From JANSWY01 sp965228955 (GTDB taxonomy: Bacteria; Bacteroidota; Bacteroidia; Cytophagales; Cyclobacteriaceae), in assembly GCA_965228955.1 (NCBI GenBank), contig OZ245848.1:3410001-3474000 (forward strand): a stretch of DNA of 64,000 bases, in the 5' to 3' direction. A model generated the notes under the pieces. The model did not search any database, had not been told where the DNA came from, and was given only the letters and a program-made list of their open reading frames with translations. Positions 9,218 through 18,426 of this stretch are shown piece by piece. Positions within the stretch are counted from its first letter, which is position 1. Every line of letters starts with the position of its first letter. Position numbers and translations under genes: made by a program.

Positions 9218-10381
9218 TTACTCCTCCCTCACCCTATCAGGCCCATTATTATACATCTCAGTATTCTCAAAAGTGAATACCTCATGATCAGTTGGCTGTT
9301 GCCAGACATTTTCATTTATGTCCGTGTAAGCTCCTAATGAACAATTGTGGATTTTTGTATTCTTCACTAGAATATTCTTATTCCCTGTATTATCATGTAA
9401 TCCAGCCAATCCACAACCATTAAGATCACATCCGTCTACTACTATATCTGTGGATCCGTCAAAAGCAAGAACTCTACCGGTGCAATTGCTGTAGTCAGCT
9501 GATAGATTTTCAGCTTTGTGCATCATTTTGAGGTTTTTCAAAGTGACATTTGTTGCCCAGGATAGCTGCATCACATTGTCTGATTCACTTTCACAATAAA
9601 GCCTTGTATTCTCTCCTCCTTCTATGATCAGGTTTTTACCCTCAATCCAAATTCCTTTCTCATCATAGAAAACCAGGTCATCCAGAATAAAGTGAATATT
9701 GGTCTTTTTCGTTTCAGCATCTTCAAAATATAGGTTTAACGTTTTCCACTTTTCATCAGGCCCAATCTTTACGGTTTGATAAGTGAAATAATGCTCTGCC
9801 ACATTCTTAAATTCATCAAATGTATTGGCTAATGACTCTGTTGCCATTTTGGTAATTCCAGGTTCTATTTTGAAACTTTGGTTTCCCATATTGAGGTAAA
9901 GGGTACTCATAATCTGGTCGGATAGGGATTCCGGATGTCTAACACTAAGCATAATTAAAACATCCTGTCTCCCATCTTTATCAGCATCATAAAATTCAAC
10001 ACCTTTAATAGCGGGCTCTACCATTTCGTTTCTGGGAATAGTTTGAAATTTGTAGAAGGTATTTCCCTCCCGCGACAAAGAAAAATCTACCCAGCTACCA
10101 ACCTTTGAAACAAACCTCACCTGACCAAACCCATCCAATTCCAAATCAAAGCTATAATCCTCGACTACCACACTTTCATTTTCGACAACTTCATTGTTCT
10201 CTTCAGCGTTAGCATCAGCTTCTTCCACTTCCTCACCATATTCTTCGGTTTCTTCAATCATCTCCTCTTCACCCTCATATATTTCGCGGGCCTCTTCATT
10301 TTGGTCTGATTCATTGGACGTTTTGTTGGTACACCCAAAAATTAATAGTGCAATGAGAATTTGTAAGGTTAGTGTTTTCAT
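9218..10381 (-). CDS. Lipoprotein with acidic linker and right-handed beta-helix domain
   Basis: 387 residues. The signal peptide ends LLIFGC-TNKTS, a good lipobox. Residues about 22-75 are a very acidic, low-complexity Glu/Asn linker. Residues 110-130 contain an FG-GAP/EF-like calcium loop, DADKDGRQDV. The second half (about 245-370) has stacked beta-helix rungs (LIIEGGENTRLYCES, NILVKNTKIHNCSLG) like parallel beta-helix polysaccharide-binding or lyase proteins. No catalytic site is recognisable. It is probably anchored in the outer membrane. It converges with the AraC gene, leaving no room for a terminator. Confidence 0.7.
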   Translation of the reverse strand: MKTLTLQILIALLIFGCTNKTSNESDQNEEAREIYEGEEEMIEETEEYGEEVEEADANAEENNEVVENESVVVEDYSFDLELDGFGQVRFVSKVGSWVDFSLSREGNTFYKFQTIPRNEMVEPAIKGVEFYDADKDGRQDVLIMLSVRHPESLSDQIMSTLYLNMGNQSFKIEPGITKMATESLANTFDEFKNVAEHYFTYQTVKIGPDEKWKTLNLYFEDAETKKTNIHFILDDLVFYDEKGIWIEGKNLIIEGGENTRLYCESESDNVMQLSWATNVTLKNLKMMHKAENLSADYSNCTGRVLAFDGSTDIVVDGCDLNGCGLAGLHDNTGNKNILVKNTKIHNCSLGAYTDINENVWQQPTDHEVFTFENTEMYNNGPDRVREE

Positions 10382-10474
10382 GTTTTCAAATTAATGAAAA
10401 TTTCAGGCTTTCCATAAAAGCAAGTCAGCAAGATTCGGGTGTTACAGGCTCCAACAGCACTCTACTTTTGGGAT

Positions 10475-11281
10475 ATGATTAATAAAACAAAGCAGTTAAC
10501 AATTATCATATTCCTACTGCTCACACAATTCCAAATTAAGGCAAACAACTCAATGGAAAAGAAAACATTGATCCTCATTCATGGATCATGGCACAGTGCA
10601 TGGAACTGGCATAAAGTAACACCTCTTCTGGAGAAACAAGGACATACTGTACACGCTATTGACCTCCCTGGAATGGGTAGAGACAAAACCCCCATACGTG
10701 AAGTAAAATTCAGCAAAACAGTCCAAATTATATGTGAGCTAATCGATAGTATTGAAGGTAAAGTAATCCTGGTTGGGCATAGTAAAAATGGAATCATGAT
10801 TTCACAAGCAGCAGAATATCGGCCGGAAAAAATAGAGAAGTTAATATACCTTGCGGCCTATCTAATTCCGAATGGAAAAACACAAAAGGAGTATTCCGCT
10901 CAGGATACTGCGGGATGGTTGAAAGGCTATGTTGATATTTTTGAGGAATCTCAATCCCATACTTTGCAACCAGAAATCTACAAAGAAGGGTTATATCACG
11001 ACTGCCCGGATGACATCACAGAAATGGCAAAAGTGATTTTAAGTCATGAATCAATTGAATCTGGTCTTGCAAAACTCCATTTGACTGATCAGAACTTTGG
11101 AAGTGTGCCAAGGTATTATATTGAGTGCACAGATGACAGAGCTGTAACTCCATTCATTCAAAGAAAAATGTACAAAGAGACACCATGCAAGAAAGTATAT
11201 CAAATGCACACCAGCCACTCTCCATTCTTCAGTAAACCTGAGGAATTGGTAAGCTTGTTTTTGGAAATTGCTTTGGATTGA
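10475..11281 (+). CDS. Secreted alpha/beta hydrolase of the methylesterase/hydroxynitrile-lyase family
   Basis: 268 residues from the ATG at 10475, chosen because it begins a good signal peptide (MINKTKQLTIIIFLLL); an earlier start would put 12 odd residues before it. The family signatures are all present: oxyanion motif HGSWHSAWNWHKV, nucleophile G-H-S103-K-N-G, and H248 in SHSPFFSKPEEL, which matches the DHMPMLSKP-type motif of plant salicylate/jasmonate methylesterases and hydroxynitrile lyases. The triad is complete, so ester hydrolysis in the periplasm is likely; the substrate is unknown. It stands alone, followed by a strong hairpin. Confidence 0.8.
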   Translation: MINKTKQLTIIIFLLLTQFQIKANNSMEKKTLILIHGSWHSAWNWHKVTPLLEKQGHTVHAIDLPGMGRDKTPIREVKFSKTVQIICELIDSIEGKVILVGHSKNGIMISQAAEYRPEKIEKLIYLAAYLIPNGKTQKEYSAQDTAGWLKGYVDIFEESQSHTLQPEIYKEGLYHDCPDDITEMAKVILSHESIESGLAKLHLTDQNFGSVPRYYIECTDDRAVTPFIQRKMYKETPCKKVYQMHTSHSPFFSKPEELVSLFLEIALD

Positions 11282-11293
11282 ATAATACAAAAG

Positions 11294-11333
11294 GATGATT
11301 CGAGTGGTCATCAAATATGGCCACTCGGACATC
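11294..11333 (+). terminator. Hairpin terminator after the methylesterase-like gene
   Basis: CGAGTGGTCA at 11301-11310 pairs with TGGCCACTCG at 11318-11327 (one G-T pair, 7-base loop). An outer GATG/CATC pair extends it to 11294-11333. It starts 13 bases after the stop codon. No clean U-tract follows, so it may be a weak terminator or an mRNA 3' stabiliser. Confidence 0.5.
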
Positions 11334-11504
11334 ATAGATGCATTTTACGCCAAATGAAAGAACATTTACTTTTATTCTACCAGCTGTATATGACCCCTCA
11401 TCGCTTATAATAGTTCAATCATCGTAAATCGCACAATGCGTAGTATTCATGCAGACTATTTTCAGTAGCTTTATATAGGACATTTTTTGGGTATAAGCGG
11501 AACA

Positions 11505-13097
11505 ATGGTACAATTCAGTGACGATGAATATTACGAATTGCTATTTCAGAATACCAGTGATCTGATTTATGAGTTAGATCAACACGGAAGGTATTTAAGG
11601 GTCAATAAGGCCGTTGAAGAGCAAACTGGGTACTCCTTCCAGGAGCTTAAAGAATTAACCTGTTGGGATCTGGTTCCTCTTGAATACAGAAACCAGATAC
11701 AAGGACATTACAAATCCATTTTACGAAAGCAGACATCTTCATATTATCTGGAATTCCCAATATTAACTAAACAGAACACCGAACTCTGGATGAGCCAAAG
11801 TGTACATTTCAGGTATGATGATAGTACTGCCTATAGAGCCTATGCTATCGCCAAAAACATCACTCAAGCTAAGAAGCGTGAAATATTAAAGGATCAATAT
11901 ATTGATGGTTTAAGGTTGTTGAATAACATCCAGACAAACATGGATCTTTCTGTAAAAGGCAGGTTAAAAAATGCTCTACAGGTTTGTACCAATTTCCTGG
12001 ATCTGGAACTGGGAATTATCAGTACAATTCATGGTGAAGAGTATTTTATCGATTACTTCTATTCCAAAGATCCTGATTTAAAGATTCAAAGAGAATTTAA
12101 TACTACAGGCACCTACTGCGATATTACCATGAAAGAGGGCTCAATGGTCGTTATTGATGATATGAGTTCGTCGGAATACAAAAACCACCCATGCTATGAT
12201 AATTTCAAACTGGAGGTTTATGTTGGTGAGGCATATCACATTCATGATCAAGTGGCAGGAACGGTAAACTTCTCCAGTTCAAAAAAGCGAAAAAGCGATT
12301 TTACCCAATATGAAATGGAGTTCGTTTCTCTCCTGACTAAATGGGTTGGGGTTACTTTGGAGAGATTAGCAGTTATGCAAGAGTTGGCGAAAAGTAACAA
12401 TCAGCTTCAAGTCATTAATGCTGAAAAAGACAAGCTCATAGCAATCGTTGGCCATGACCTGCGAAACCCACTGAGTGCATTAAAAAACTTAAGCGAGCTA
12501 ATCTCCGAATCAGGTCATGAAATGGATAAGGAGGATATCATTGAGATGAGTACAACAATGAATACCGCTGCAATGCGGGGGCTCAACTTAATTGAAGAAA
12601 TTATTGATTGGGGCATGGTCACTACCTCTGCAACAAACATCGAGAAAATCGATGTATTAGATCTTGTAAGGAAGATCATAGAGGTATTTCAACTTAACAT
12701 TGAGAAAAAGAAAATCCATGTTGAAATCTTAATTGAGGAAGAGCACAGACACGTGACCTCCAGTAAATTTGTATTGGAACTTTTGATACGAAACTTTATC
12801 TCTAATGCGATAAAATTCACGGATGTGCATGGACAAATCACCGTTGAAGTAATCAAAGAAAATGGCTCCTATCAGATAACTGTGAAAGATACCGGAACAG
12901 GAATGACAAAAGAAACCGCCAATCAATTGCTTCAAATGGATTCCAGGATCAGTATGAAGGGGACAGACCAGGAAGAAGGAACAGGACTTGGATTGAAACT
13001 GTGTATGGATGCATTGAATAAAATTGGAGGTAATTTAAAAATTGAGTCCAAATTGAATGAAGGTAGCTCCTTTATAGTAACAATCCCTGCTGATTGA
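11505..13097 (+). CDS. PAS-GAF sensor histidine kinase
   Basis: 530 residues from ATG 11505; an upstream in-frame TTG at 11487 is less likely. There are no membrane segments, so it is a soluble sensor. A PAS domain spans about 5-115 (LLFQNTSDLIYELDQHGRYLRVN), and a GAF domain about 140-290 (GVTLERLA at its end). The HisKA helix has the phospho-acceptor His317 in VGHDLRNPLSAL. The HATPase_c domain has the N box NFISNAIKF (about 429), the G1 box VKDTGTGM and the G2 box EGTGLGLKLC. All kinase boxes are intact. No response regulator gene is adjacent, so it is an orphan kinase. The GAF/PAS ligand is unknown. Confidence 0.9.
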   Translation: MVQFSDDEYYELLFQNTSDLIYELDQHGRYLRVNKAVEEQTGYSFQELKELTCWDLVPLEYRNQIQGHYKSILRKQTSSYYLEFPILTKQNTELWMSQSVHFRYDDSTAYRAYAIAKNITQAKKREILKDQYIDGLRLLNNIQTNMDLSVKGRLKNALQVCTNFLDLELGIISTIHGEEYFIDYFYSKDPDLKIQREFNTTGTYCDITMKEGSMVVIDDMSSSEYKNHPCYDNFKLEVYVGEAYHIHDQVAGTVNFSSSKKRKSDFTQYEMEFVSLLTKWVGVTLERLAVMQELAKSNNQLQVINAEKDKLIAIVGHDLRNPLSALKNLSELISESGHEMDKEDIIEMSTTMNTAAMRGLNLIEEIIDWGMVTTSATNIEKIDVLDLVRKIIEVFQLNIEKKKIHVEILIEEEHRHVTSSKFVLELLIRNFISNAIKFTDVHGQITVEVIKENGSYQITVKDTGTGMTKETANQLLQMDSRISMKGTDQEEGTGLGLKLCMDALNKIGGNLKIESKLNEGSSFIVTIPAD

Positions 13098-13186
13098 GTG
13101 AATTGTAGATGGGCATTCCAATTTTTTAATAGATTTTCCCTAGTTTGTAATCCAATTAATACCATCATCTATAAAAAGAACCACCC

Positions 13187-13864
13187 ATGGGAATTCTTTA
13201 CATATTATTAGGTATAGCCATTGGAGCCATTATCACCTATCAGCGAATGCAAAACAATCCAATTGCGGATAAAGAGGAACTGGATAAACTCAAGCAATGG
13301 GACCAATCACTAAATAAACGAATAACCTCTGTTGAGGAGAAATATCAGCAACTGGAAGATGATTTGAATTTCACAAAAGAAACCCTCGCGAATAAAGAAA
13401 TCGATCCTCCTCAGCTGGAAACTGAAATCACCGAAGTAAATGAACGGCTTGAATCTGAAGTGCAACCCCAGTTGCCAACCACTGAAGTTCCTCAGATAAC
13501 TGCAGAAGTACCAACTGTGAGCAACAGCCCAAAACAAGAAGAGTTAAGCAGACAAGTCTCGGAATTATCTCAGGAGAAATCTAAGTTGGAAAATAAAAAA
13601 AGGAACTTAGAAGAAGAAAACATAAGGCTGCATAAGAAATTGGAAATCCTGGAAAAGAACCTTCAGGAGAATTCTACTAAGTTCGAAGAGCTGGAACGAT
13701 CCCACGCTGATGAGTTAAAAGCTCATGAGGCTTCCAAAATTGAAATCAAGGAGCAAAAGGAAGCAATTCAGGCACTTGGAAAAAGGTTTAATTCTGACTT
13801 TCAGAAAATAGGTGTTAAGATATTGGAGGAGTTGGAGGCTAAGAAGAAAATTACCGATGCATAA
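13187..13864 (+). CDS. Membrane-anchored coiled-coil protein
   Basis: 225 residues: one N-terminal transmembrane helix (2-18), then long heptad-rich coiled coils (about 28-70 and 115-200) separated by a Pro/Thr/Val-rich linker (about 80-112). The layout resembles RmuC or YhcB-type envelope proteins, but no catalytic domain follows. It may be a scaffold. The stop codon is directly followed by the ATG of the next gene, so the two are co-transcribed. Confidence 0.6.
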   Translation: MGILYILLGIAIGAIITYQRMQNNPIADKEELDKLKQWDQSLNKRITSVEEKYQQLEDDLNFTKETLANKEIDPPQLETEITEVNERLESEVQPQLPTTEVPQITAEVPTVSNSPKQEELSRQVSELSQEKSKLENKKRNLEEENIRLHKKLEILEKNLQENSTKFEELERSHADELKAHEASKIEIKEQKEAIQALGKRFNSDFQKIGVKILEELEAKKKITDA

Positions 13865-14470
13865 ATGGATTTCTCAAAGATTCTATATGGTTTAATAATT
13901 CTGGTTGTTATTTCTGGTTTCAGAATAAAAACTGAGAATTATTGCAATGTCAATCAGAATAGCAATCACGGAGAGGAGTTACTGGAAAATGACTTCCTCG
14001 CTTTTGCTGAATCTAGTAGGTTAAATGCTCTTGAAGCAAATATTATTAGCTCCTTCAACATCTACGACCCAGCAATCAACAAGCTTGTCTCGATCGATGC
14101 TGAGGAACTTGTAGAATTCAATTTTGATTTCTTTGTACCAGGCCTGAATCAAATATTGGAGAAGAGAGGATTTAGCCTAGAAGTGAAATTAACTGGAGAC
14201 TATCAAAGGACAAATAATATAATCATCAATGGTAAAGTAATTCAACTATATACTGCGAAAGAATTAGAATCCTGGGACTATTGGGATTCAGGACCTAGAA
14301 ACTTTTTTAGAGAAGTTAATGATCAATTGACAGCTGCAACTATGAATGAGCAATTCTATCTATTGTATGATGGGAACGATCTTCACGCATTCCTACTTAC
14401 TGAAGTTCAATTTGAAATAATTACTGATAAATACGGGGCGAATACTAGAGAGAGTCCATATAGACCATAA
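13865..14470 (+). CDS. Hypothetical exported protein
   Basis: 201 residues, not recognised. It has an N-terminal hydrophobic segment (YGLIILVVISGF), probably a signal peptide or anchor, then a mixed alpha/beta domain with acidic surface patches. Near the C terminus a strand-rich part (QFYLLYDGNDLHAFLLTEVQFEIITDKYG) ends in a Pro/Arg tail. Its ATG abuts the stop of the coiled-coil gene, so translation is probably coupled and the two products may act together in the envelope. Confidence 0.5.
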   Translation: MDFSKILYGLIILVVISGFRIKTENYCNVNQNSNHGEELLENDFLAFAESSRLNALEANIISSFNIYDPAINKLVSIDAEELVEFNFDFFVPGLNQILEKRGFSLEVKLTGDYQRTNNIIINGKVIQLYTAKELESWDYWDSGPRNFFREVNDQLTAATMNEQFYLLYDGNDLHAFLLTEVQFEIITDKYGANTRESPYRP

Positions 14471-14578
14471 AATTCCCATTATGTTCATTCCATAACATAA
14501 TTTGAGCAACTCGGCAATCAACAACCTCGTTACTTAATTTGATCAGTCAATTATTAACATCGCAATCTTAAAAACCAA

Positions 14579-15076
14579 ATGAAACTTCTACTGCCACTCT
14601 TAATTCTGTTCTCTTTTCAATCTTCAACAGACCTCCCAGAACTAAACGCCAAAGTAATTGAATACGTCAATCAGAACATGGATAAGAAAGTAGGTAGAGG
14701 TGAGTGCTGGGATCTTGCTGCTGGTGCTATGGCTTACTCCAATGCCTATTTTGATAGAAGCACTAAGAAAACAGCAATCATCTTTGGCAAGGAATTGAAT
14801 CCTAAAAAAGATGAGATTCTACCTGGAGACATCATCCAATTCAAGGAAGTTCAGATGAAATGGAGAGAAGGTAACAGAGTTTATCAATCCACCCTTGGTG
14901 TGCCTAATCATACTGCAATTGTTTATGAGGTTAATGGCACGGGGGATTATGAGCTCGCCCATCAAAATACAGGTGCATGGGGTAAAAAAGTTGGAGTTAG
15001 TAACTTTCGTTTGGATAGAGTTACAGGTGGTAAAATGAAGTTTTACAGACCGGTGGCTTCTAAAGCAGAGATGTAA
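14579..15076 (+). CDS. Small secreted NlpC/P60- or CHAP-like Cys-His protein
   Basis: 165 residues with a short signal peptide (MKLLLPLLILFSFQ). The motif GRGECWDLAAGAM (C43) followed by LPGDIIQF and NHTAIVYEV (H111) has the order of an NlpC/P60 or CHAP-type cysteine amidase: Cys on a helix start, a GD turn, and His at the head of a strand. A cell-wall or peptide amidase role is plausible; similar folds in plants and bacteria are of unknown function. It stands alone, with about 100-140 bases free on each side. Confidence 0.6.
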   Translation: MKLLLPLLILFSFQSSTDLPELNAKVIEYVNQNMDKKVGRGECWDLAAGAMAYSNAYFDRSTKKTAIIFGKELNPKKDEILPGDIIQFKEVQMKWREGNRVYQSTLGVPNHTAIVYEVNGTGDYELAHQNTGAWGKKVGVSNFRLDRVTGGKMKFYRPVASKAEM

Positions 15077-15132
15077 TTAGGAAACTTCAAGGTTGATGTT
15101 TATTGCATTAACTCATTTCATCACAAATTTAA

Positions 15133-15157
15133 TATCAGTCGTCACAAGAGACTGATA
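15133..15157. repeat. 8-bp inverted repeat upstream of the CPBP/LytTR operon
   Basis: TATCAGTC at 15133-15140 and GACTGATA at 15150-15157, perfect, with a 9-base spacer, 63 bases before the CPBP start codon. It could be an operator or a weak hairpin. No U-tract follows. Confidence 0.35.
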
Positions 15158-15220
15158 CATATCACAGAGCTTTCTCATTTATGCATATGGTTCTTCAATT
15201 TCGAGGAACAATAGCATATT

Positions 15221-15988
15221 ATGGAAAACTCAAACAAACACAAATTACTTGCATTAATCGCGGTAATTCTGTCCATAGCAATTACCACGTTCATGGACTT
15301 AACTGGTCTTGGACCTTTTAGTGCCTTTCCATTGATTTTAATCTCTCTGGTATTTTACTTCTTCAACAAGCCCAATAAGGCTGAATTGGGATTAAAATGG
15401 GGAAATGGGTCTGGTTACTTAATTGCTTTTCTATACCCCATAACCATCACATTTCTTACGATTATTCTTGCCCTAACTGTGTTTGGTGAAACCATACATT
15501 TATCAAGTGACAATAAAGTTTATATAAACCTCATTGCGGGCACATTAATTGGGCCAATAATGGTGCTACTTACGGAAGAAGGCTTCTTTAGAGGTTGGCT
15601 CTGGGCAACATTGAAAAAGGCTGGGTTCAACGACCACAGAATTCTCATTACAACAACCCTAGCGTTTACAATCTGGCATATCTCAGCGGTAACCACGGGT
15701 GGATCTTATGGTCTTCCAATTCAACAGGTTCCTGTATATCTGATTAATGTGGTTTTAATGGGACTGGTCTGGGGGCACCTTCGGGCATCTACTAAGTCGG
15801 TCATAGTACCCACAGTTTGTCATTCAACCTGGAATGCCGTGATCTACGGATTTTTTGGATTCGGAGAGAAGGTTGGTGCATTAGGGTTTCAACAAACGGC
15901 GATTCTTGGACCTGAAGTGGGATACCTGGGTATTGCATTAAATGGTCTCTTCTACCTGATTCTCAGGAAGCAGTACCCACTAGATTAA
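15221..15988 (+). CDS. CPBP-family intramembrane glutamic protease (CAAX/Abi)
   Basis: 255 residues with about seven or eight transmembrane helices. The CPBP motifs are intact: E119-E120-G-F-F-R124 (EExxxR), FTIWHIS (FxxxH) and CHSTWNAV (HxxxN). Members are intramembrane proteases that act in CAAX-type processing, bacteriocin self-immunity or peptide maturation. It lies 30 bases upstream of a serine hydrolase and is followed by a LytTR two-component pair, which resembles bacteriocin/quorum loci of Firmicutes where CPBP and LytTR genes co-occur. The link to peptide signalling here is inference. Confidence 0.85.
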   Translation: MENSNKHKLLALIAVILSIAITTFMDLTGLGPFSAFPLILISLVFYFFNKPNKAELGLKWGNGSGYLIAFLYPITITFLTIILALTVFGETIHLSSDNKVYINLIAGTLIGPIMVLLTEEGFFRGWLWATLKKAGFNDHRILITTTLAFTIWHISAVTTGGSYGLPIQQVPVYLINVVLMGLVWGHLRASTKSVIVPTVCHSTWNAVIYGFFGFGEKVGALGFQQTAILGPEVGYLGIALNGLFYLILRKQYPLD

Positions 15989-16017
15989 AACAAAAGTCAA
16001 ACTCAAAATAAATTCTC

Positions 16018-17430
16018 ATGAAAAAATTATTATGGATGCTTTTTGTGGCTCTTACCACAAGCGCCTTATGCCAAACCAAATATGATTCAACATCTGTAGA
16101 ATTCAAGATTGCCAAAGCTTTTATCACTTCTATGAATGATAAAGATATTGAAGCGATGAGGGAATTCACACTCAATTACCGAACGGAAAAGGCACTAGCA
16201 AGAACCTCTATTGAAGACCGCCTAAAAAGCTATCAGGAACTTAAGGACAAACTAGGTTTTCTGGAGTTTGGACCTGTTGATAAGGTTGAACCTGGTAACA
16301 TCAAAGTATTTGTTTATGCTACTTCCAAAGACACCTGGTTCAAAATGGGCTTCAAATTGGGAGAAAAGAACAAATTAGAAAGCCTGTCAATGATACCCAC
16401 CAGGAATCCAAATAAAGGAAGCAATGAACTCGGTTTGGATCAACAAGCGGAAAGCATTGTTACTGACAAACTTGCTCCAGGTGTTGCAATGGCTGTAGTC
16501 AAGAATGGGAAGATTGAGAAAACAATCGTTCATGGAGTTGGAAACTCAACAACCAATAAACCTTTCAGTATCAAAGATCCTTTTCACCTGGGATCAGTAA
16601 GTAAATCATTTACTGCTTGCTTAATTGGTAAATTGATTGACGAAGGAAAGCTTAAAATGGATACTCCAATAAGAGACATTTTTCCATTTGAAATTAATGC
16701 ACAATACCATGAAGTCACAATACGTAGTGTTCTAGCCCATGAAGGTGGATTTCCAAGTTACTTAGTGGTTGAAGACAAAGAAGACACCCGACTCCTTATG
16801 CTTCCAGGATCAGCACGTGAACAGCGCCTTGCCTTTGCTAAAGAAATACTGAATCAAGAACCAGAATATGAGCCAAATTCGAATATGAATTATTCAAATG
16901 CAGGGTACTCATTATTAGCTTCAATTTGTGAAATAGTGGCTAATAAAACATGGGAAAGTCAGTTGCGGGAAGTGATTTTCAAGCCGTTAAAGATGAAGTC
17001 AGCGGGTATTGGCTGGCCTACCAATGTGAATCCAGCTTTTCCGGAAGGTCATGATGAAAATGGAAAAATTCAAGATACGAAAGAGTATTTTTTGGGGCCT
17101 TATATTCAACCGTCTGGAGATATACATTGCTCAATGAGAGACCTGGCTAAATATGCCATAGCACATCTAAAAGGGCTAAACGGAGAGGACACATTTATCT
17201 CATCAAATGCGATAAAAGAAATTCATAAGTTCACTAAAACCAATAATTATGCAGGTGGCTGGATGTCCGAAGAAAAGGAAGGTAAAGTAATATATTTTCA
17301 CCCGGGAAGTGCAGGTACTTATTTCAGTTATATAGCAATAGACCCTAAAAGCAACAGCGCATTTGTAATTGCTGCAAACAGTGGTAATCCACGATTATTG
17401 GGTATTTTTAGAGATATATCGAACCTATAG
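16018..17430 (+). CDS. Secreted serine hydrolase of the beta-lactamase/penicillin-binding family
   Basis: 470 residues with a signal peptide (cleavage near SALCQ). Residues 20-125 form a DUF3887-like cone fold (FKIAKAFITSMNDKDIEAM). The class C beta-lactamase/D-peptidase domain follows: S193-V-S-K196, Y292-S-N294 and H428-P-G430. The triad is complete, so D-peptide, ester or beta-lactam hydrolysis is possible; true beta-lactamase activity cannot be inferred. Only 3 bases separate it from the sensor kinase gene, so it is probably co-expressed with the two-component pair. Confidence 0.85.
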   Translation: MKKLLWMLFVALTTSALCQTKYDSTSVEFKIAKAFITSMNDKDIEAMREFTLNYRTEKALARTSIEDRLKSYQELKDKLGFLEFGPVDKVEPGNIKVFVYATSKDTWFKMGFKLGEKNKLESLSMIPTRNPNKGSNELGLDQQAESIVTDKLAPGVAMAVVKNGKIEKTIVHGVGNSTTNKPFSIKDPFHLGSVSKSFTACLIGKLIDEGKLKMDTPIRDIFPFEINAQYHEVTIRSVLAHEGGFPSYLVVEDKEDTRLLMLPGSAREQRLAFAKEILNQEPEYEPNSNMNYSNAGYSLLASICEIVANKTWESQLREVIFKPLKMKSAGIGWPTNVNPAFPEGHDENGKIQDTKEYFLGPYIQPSGDIHCSMRDLAKYAIAHLKGLNGEDTFISSNAIKEIHKFTKTNNYAGGWMSEEKEGKVIYFHPGSAGTYFSYIAIDPKSNSAFVIAANSGNPRLLGIFRDISNL

Positions 17431-17433
17431 GTA

Positions 17434-18426
17434 GTGCCACAAACAGAAAATAGTATAAAATCAAAAATCAATAAAAAAGGAGTAGTAGCCCATAGCTTGA
17501 TGTGGCTACTATTTGCCTTACTGTTTCTGGTAAGCTTCAGTGGGGTTCAGCCATTGGAGAAAAGTATAGTGCTGGTTTCAACCATCATGGGATTTAGCCT
17601 TCCCGCAGTTTACTTCCACTTTTTCCTTGTTGAGAAGCTGTTGAGGCGAAAGAGAATAATTTGGTATGCAATATCAATTGTCACACTTCTTGTTTTGTAC
17701 GGCAGGCTAATAAACTATGTATTTGAAGTTTGGGTTTTTCCTAATGACTCGGGTACCTATATCGTGGGTGAGTTTATATTAGCCGTATTTCTTCTAATGG
17801 CAAGTGGTTTACATTATTTTATCTCCGGTCTACAAGCAAAAAGTCAGCTTTCGGAATCAGAAGCCCAAAGAACTAAAGCCGAGTTGGATTCATTGAAGAT
17901 GCAATTAAATCCACATTTTCTATTCAATTCTCTGAATAACATTTATGGTCTGATGGAAGATGATAGTGCTTCTGCCCAGGCATTGCTAAAGCTGTCTTCT
18001 TTGTTGCGCTACATGCTTGATTCCAATGATAAGAATATGGTGAAGTTAAGTGATGAAATTCAGTTTATAGAAGATTACATCGCCATGGAACGCTTAAGAC
18101 TTAACGGATGCGAAGTAAGCTTGTCAAAAAATGGTTTGTTTATGAGCCATGAAATAGCACCATTTCTAATGATCCCTTTTGTAGAAAATGCGTTTAAGCA
18201 TGGAAAGCTTAATGGGAAAGACAGCTATATGCGAATTTCTATTTCTGTTGAGTCAAATACTTTAAATCTGGAGGTTAAAAACACAAGATCCGAGAAAAGT
18301 ATTAGCGGGCATCAAATCGGCATTCAAAATGTAAAAAAACGACTTGATCTGTTAGGCAAACATTACACTTTAGATGTTGAACAGGATAAGCAAATTTTTG
18401 GTATAAAACTCAAGCTGCAATTATGA
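17434..18426 (+). CDS. LytS/YpdA-type sensor histidine kinase
   Basis: 330 residues. Four transmembrane helices (about 18-125) are followed by a short coiled coil and the His_kinase domain: LNPHFLFNSLNNI with H161, then a HATPase domain (PFVENAFKHG, GIQNVKKRL). The start is a GTG 3 bases after the previous stop; the next in-frame ATG (residue 23) would cut the first helix, so GTG is preferred. It overlaps the response regulator by 4 bases (ATGA). There is no large extracellular sensor, so the signal is probably read in the membrane, perhaps lipid- or peptide-derived. Confidence 0.88.
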   Translation: MPQTENSIKSKINKKGVVAHSLMWLLFALLFLVSFSGVQPLEKSIVLVSTIMGFSLPAVYFHFFLVEKLLRRKRIIWYAISIVTLLVLYGRLINYVFEVWVFPNDSGTYIVGEFILAVFLLMASGLHYFISGLQAKSQLSESEAQRTKAELDSLKMQLNPHFLFNSLNNIYGLMEDDSASAQALLKLSSLLRYMLDSNDKNMVKLSDEIQFIEDYIAMERLRLNGCEVSLSKNGLFMSHEIAPFLMIPFVENAFKHGKLNGKDSYMRISISVESNTLNLEVKNTRSEKSISGHQIGIQNVKKRLDLLGKHYTLDVEQDKQIFGIKLKLQL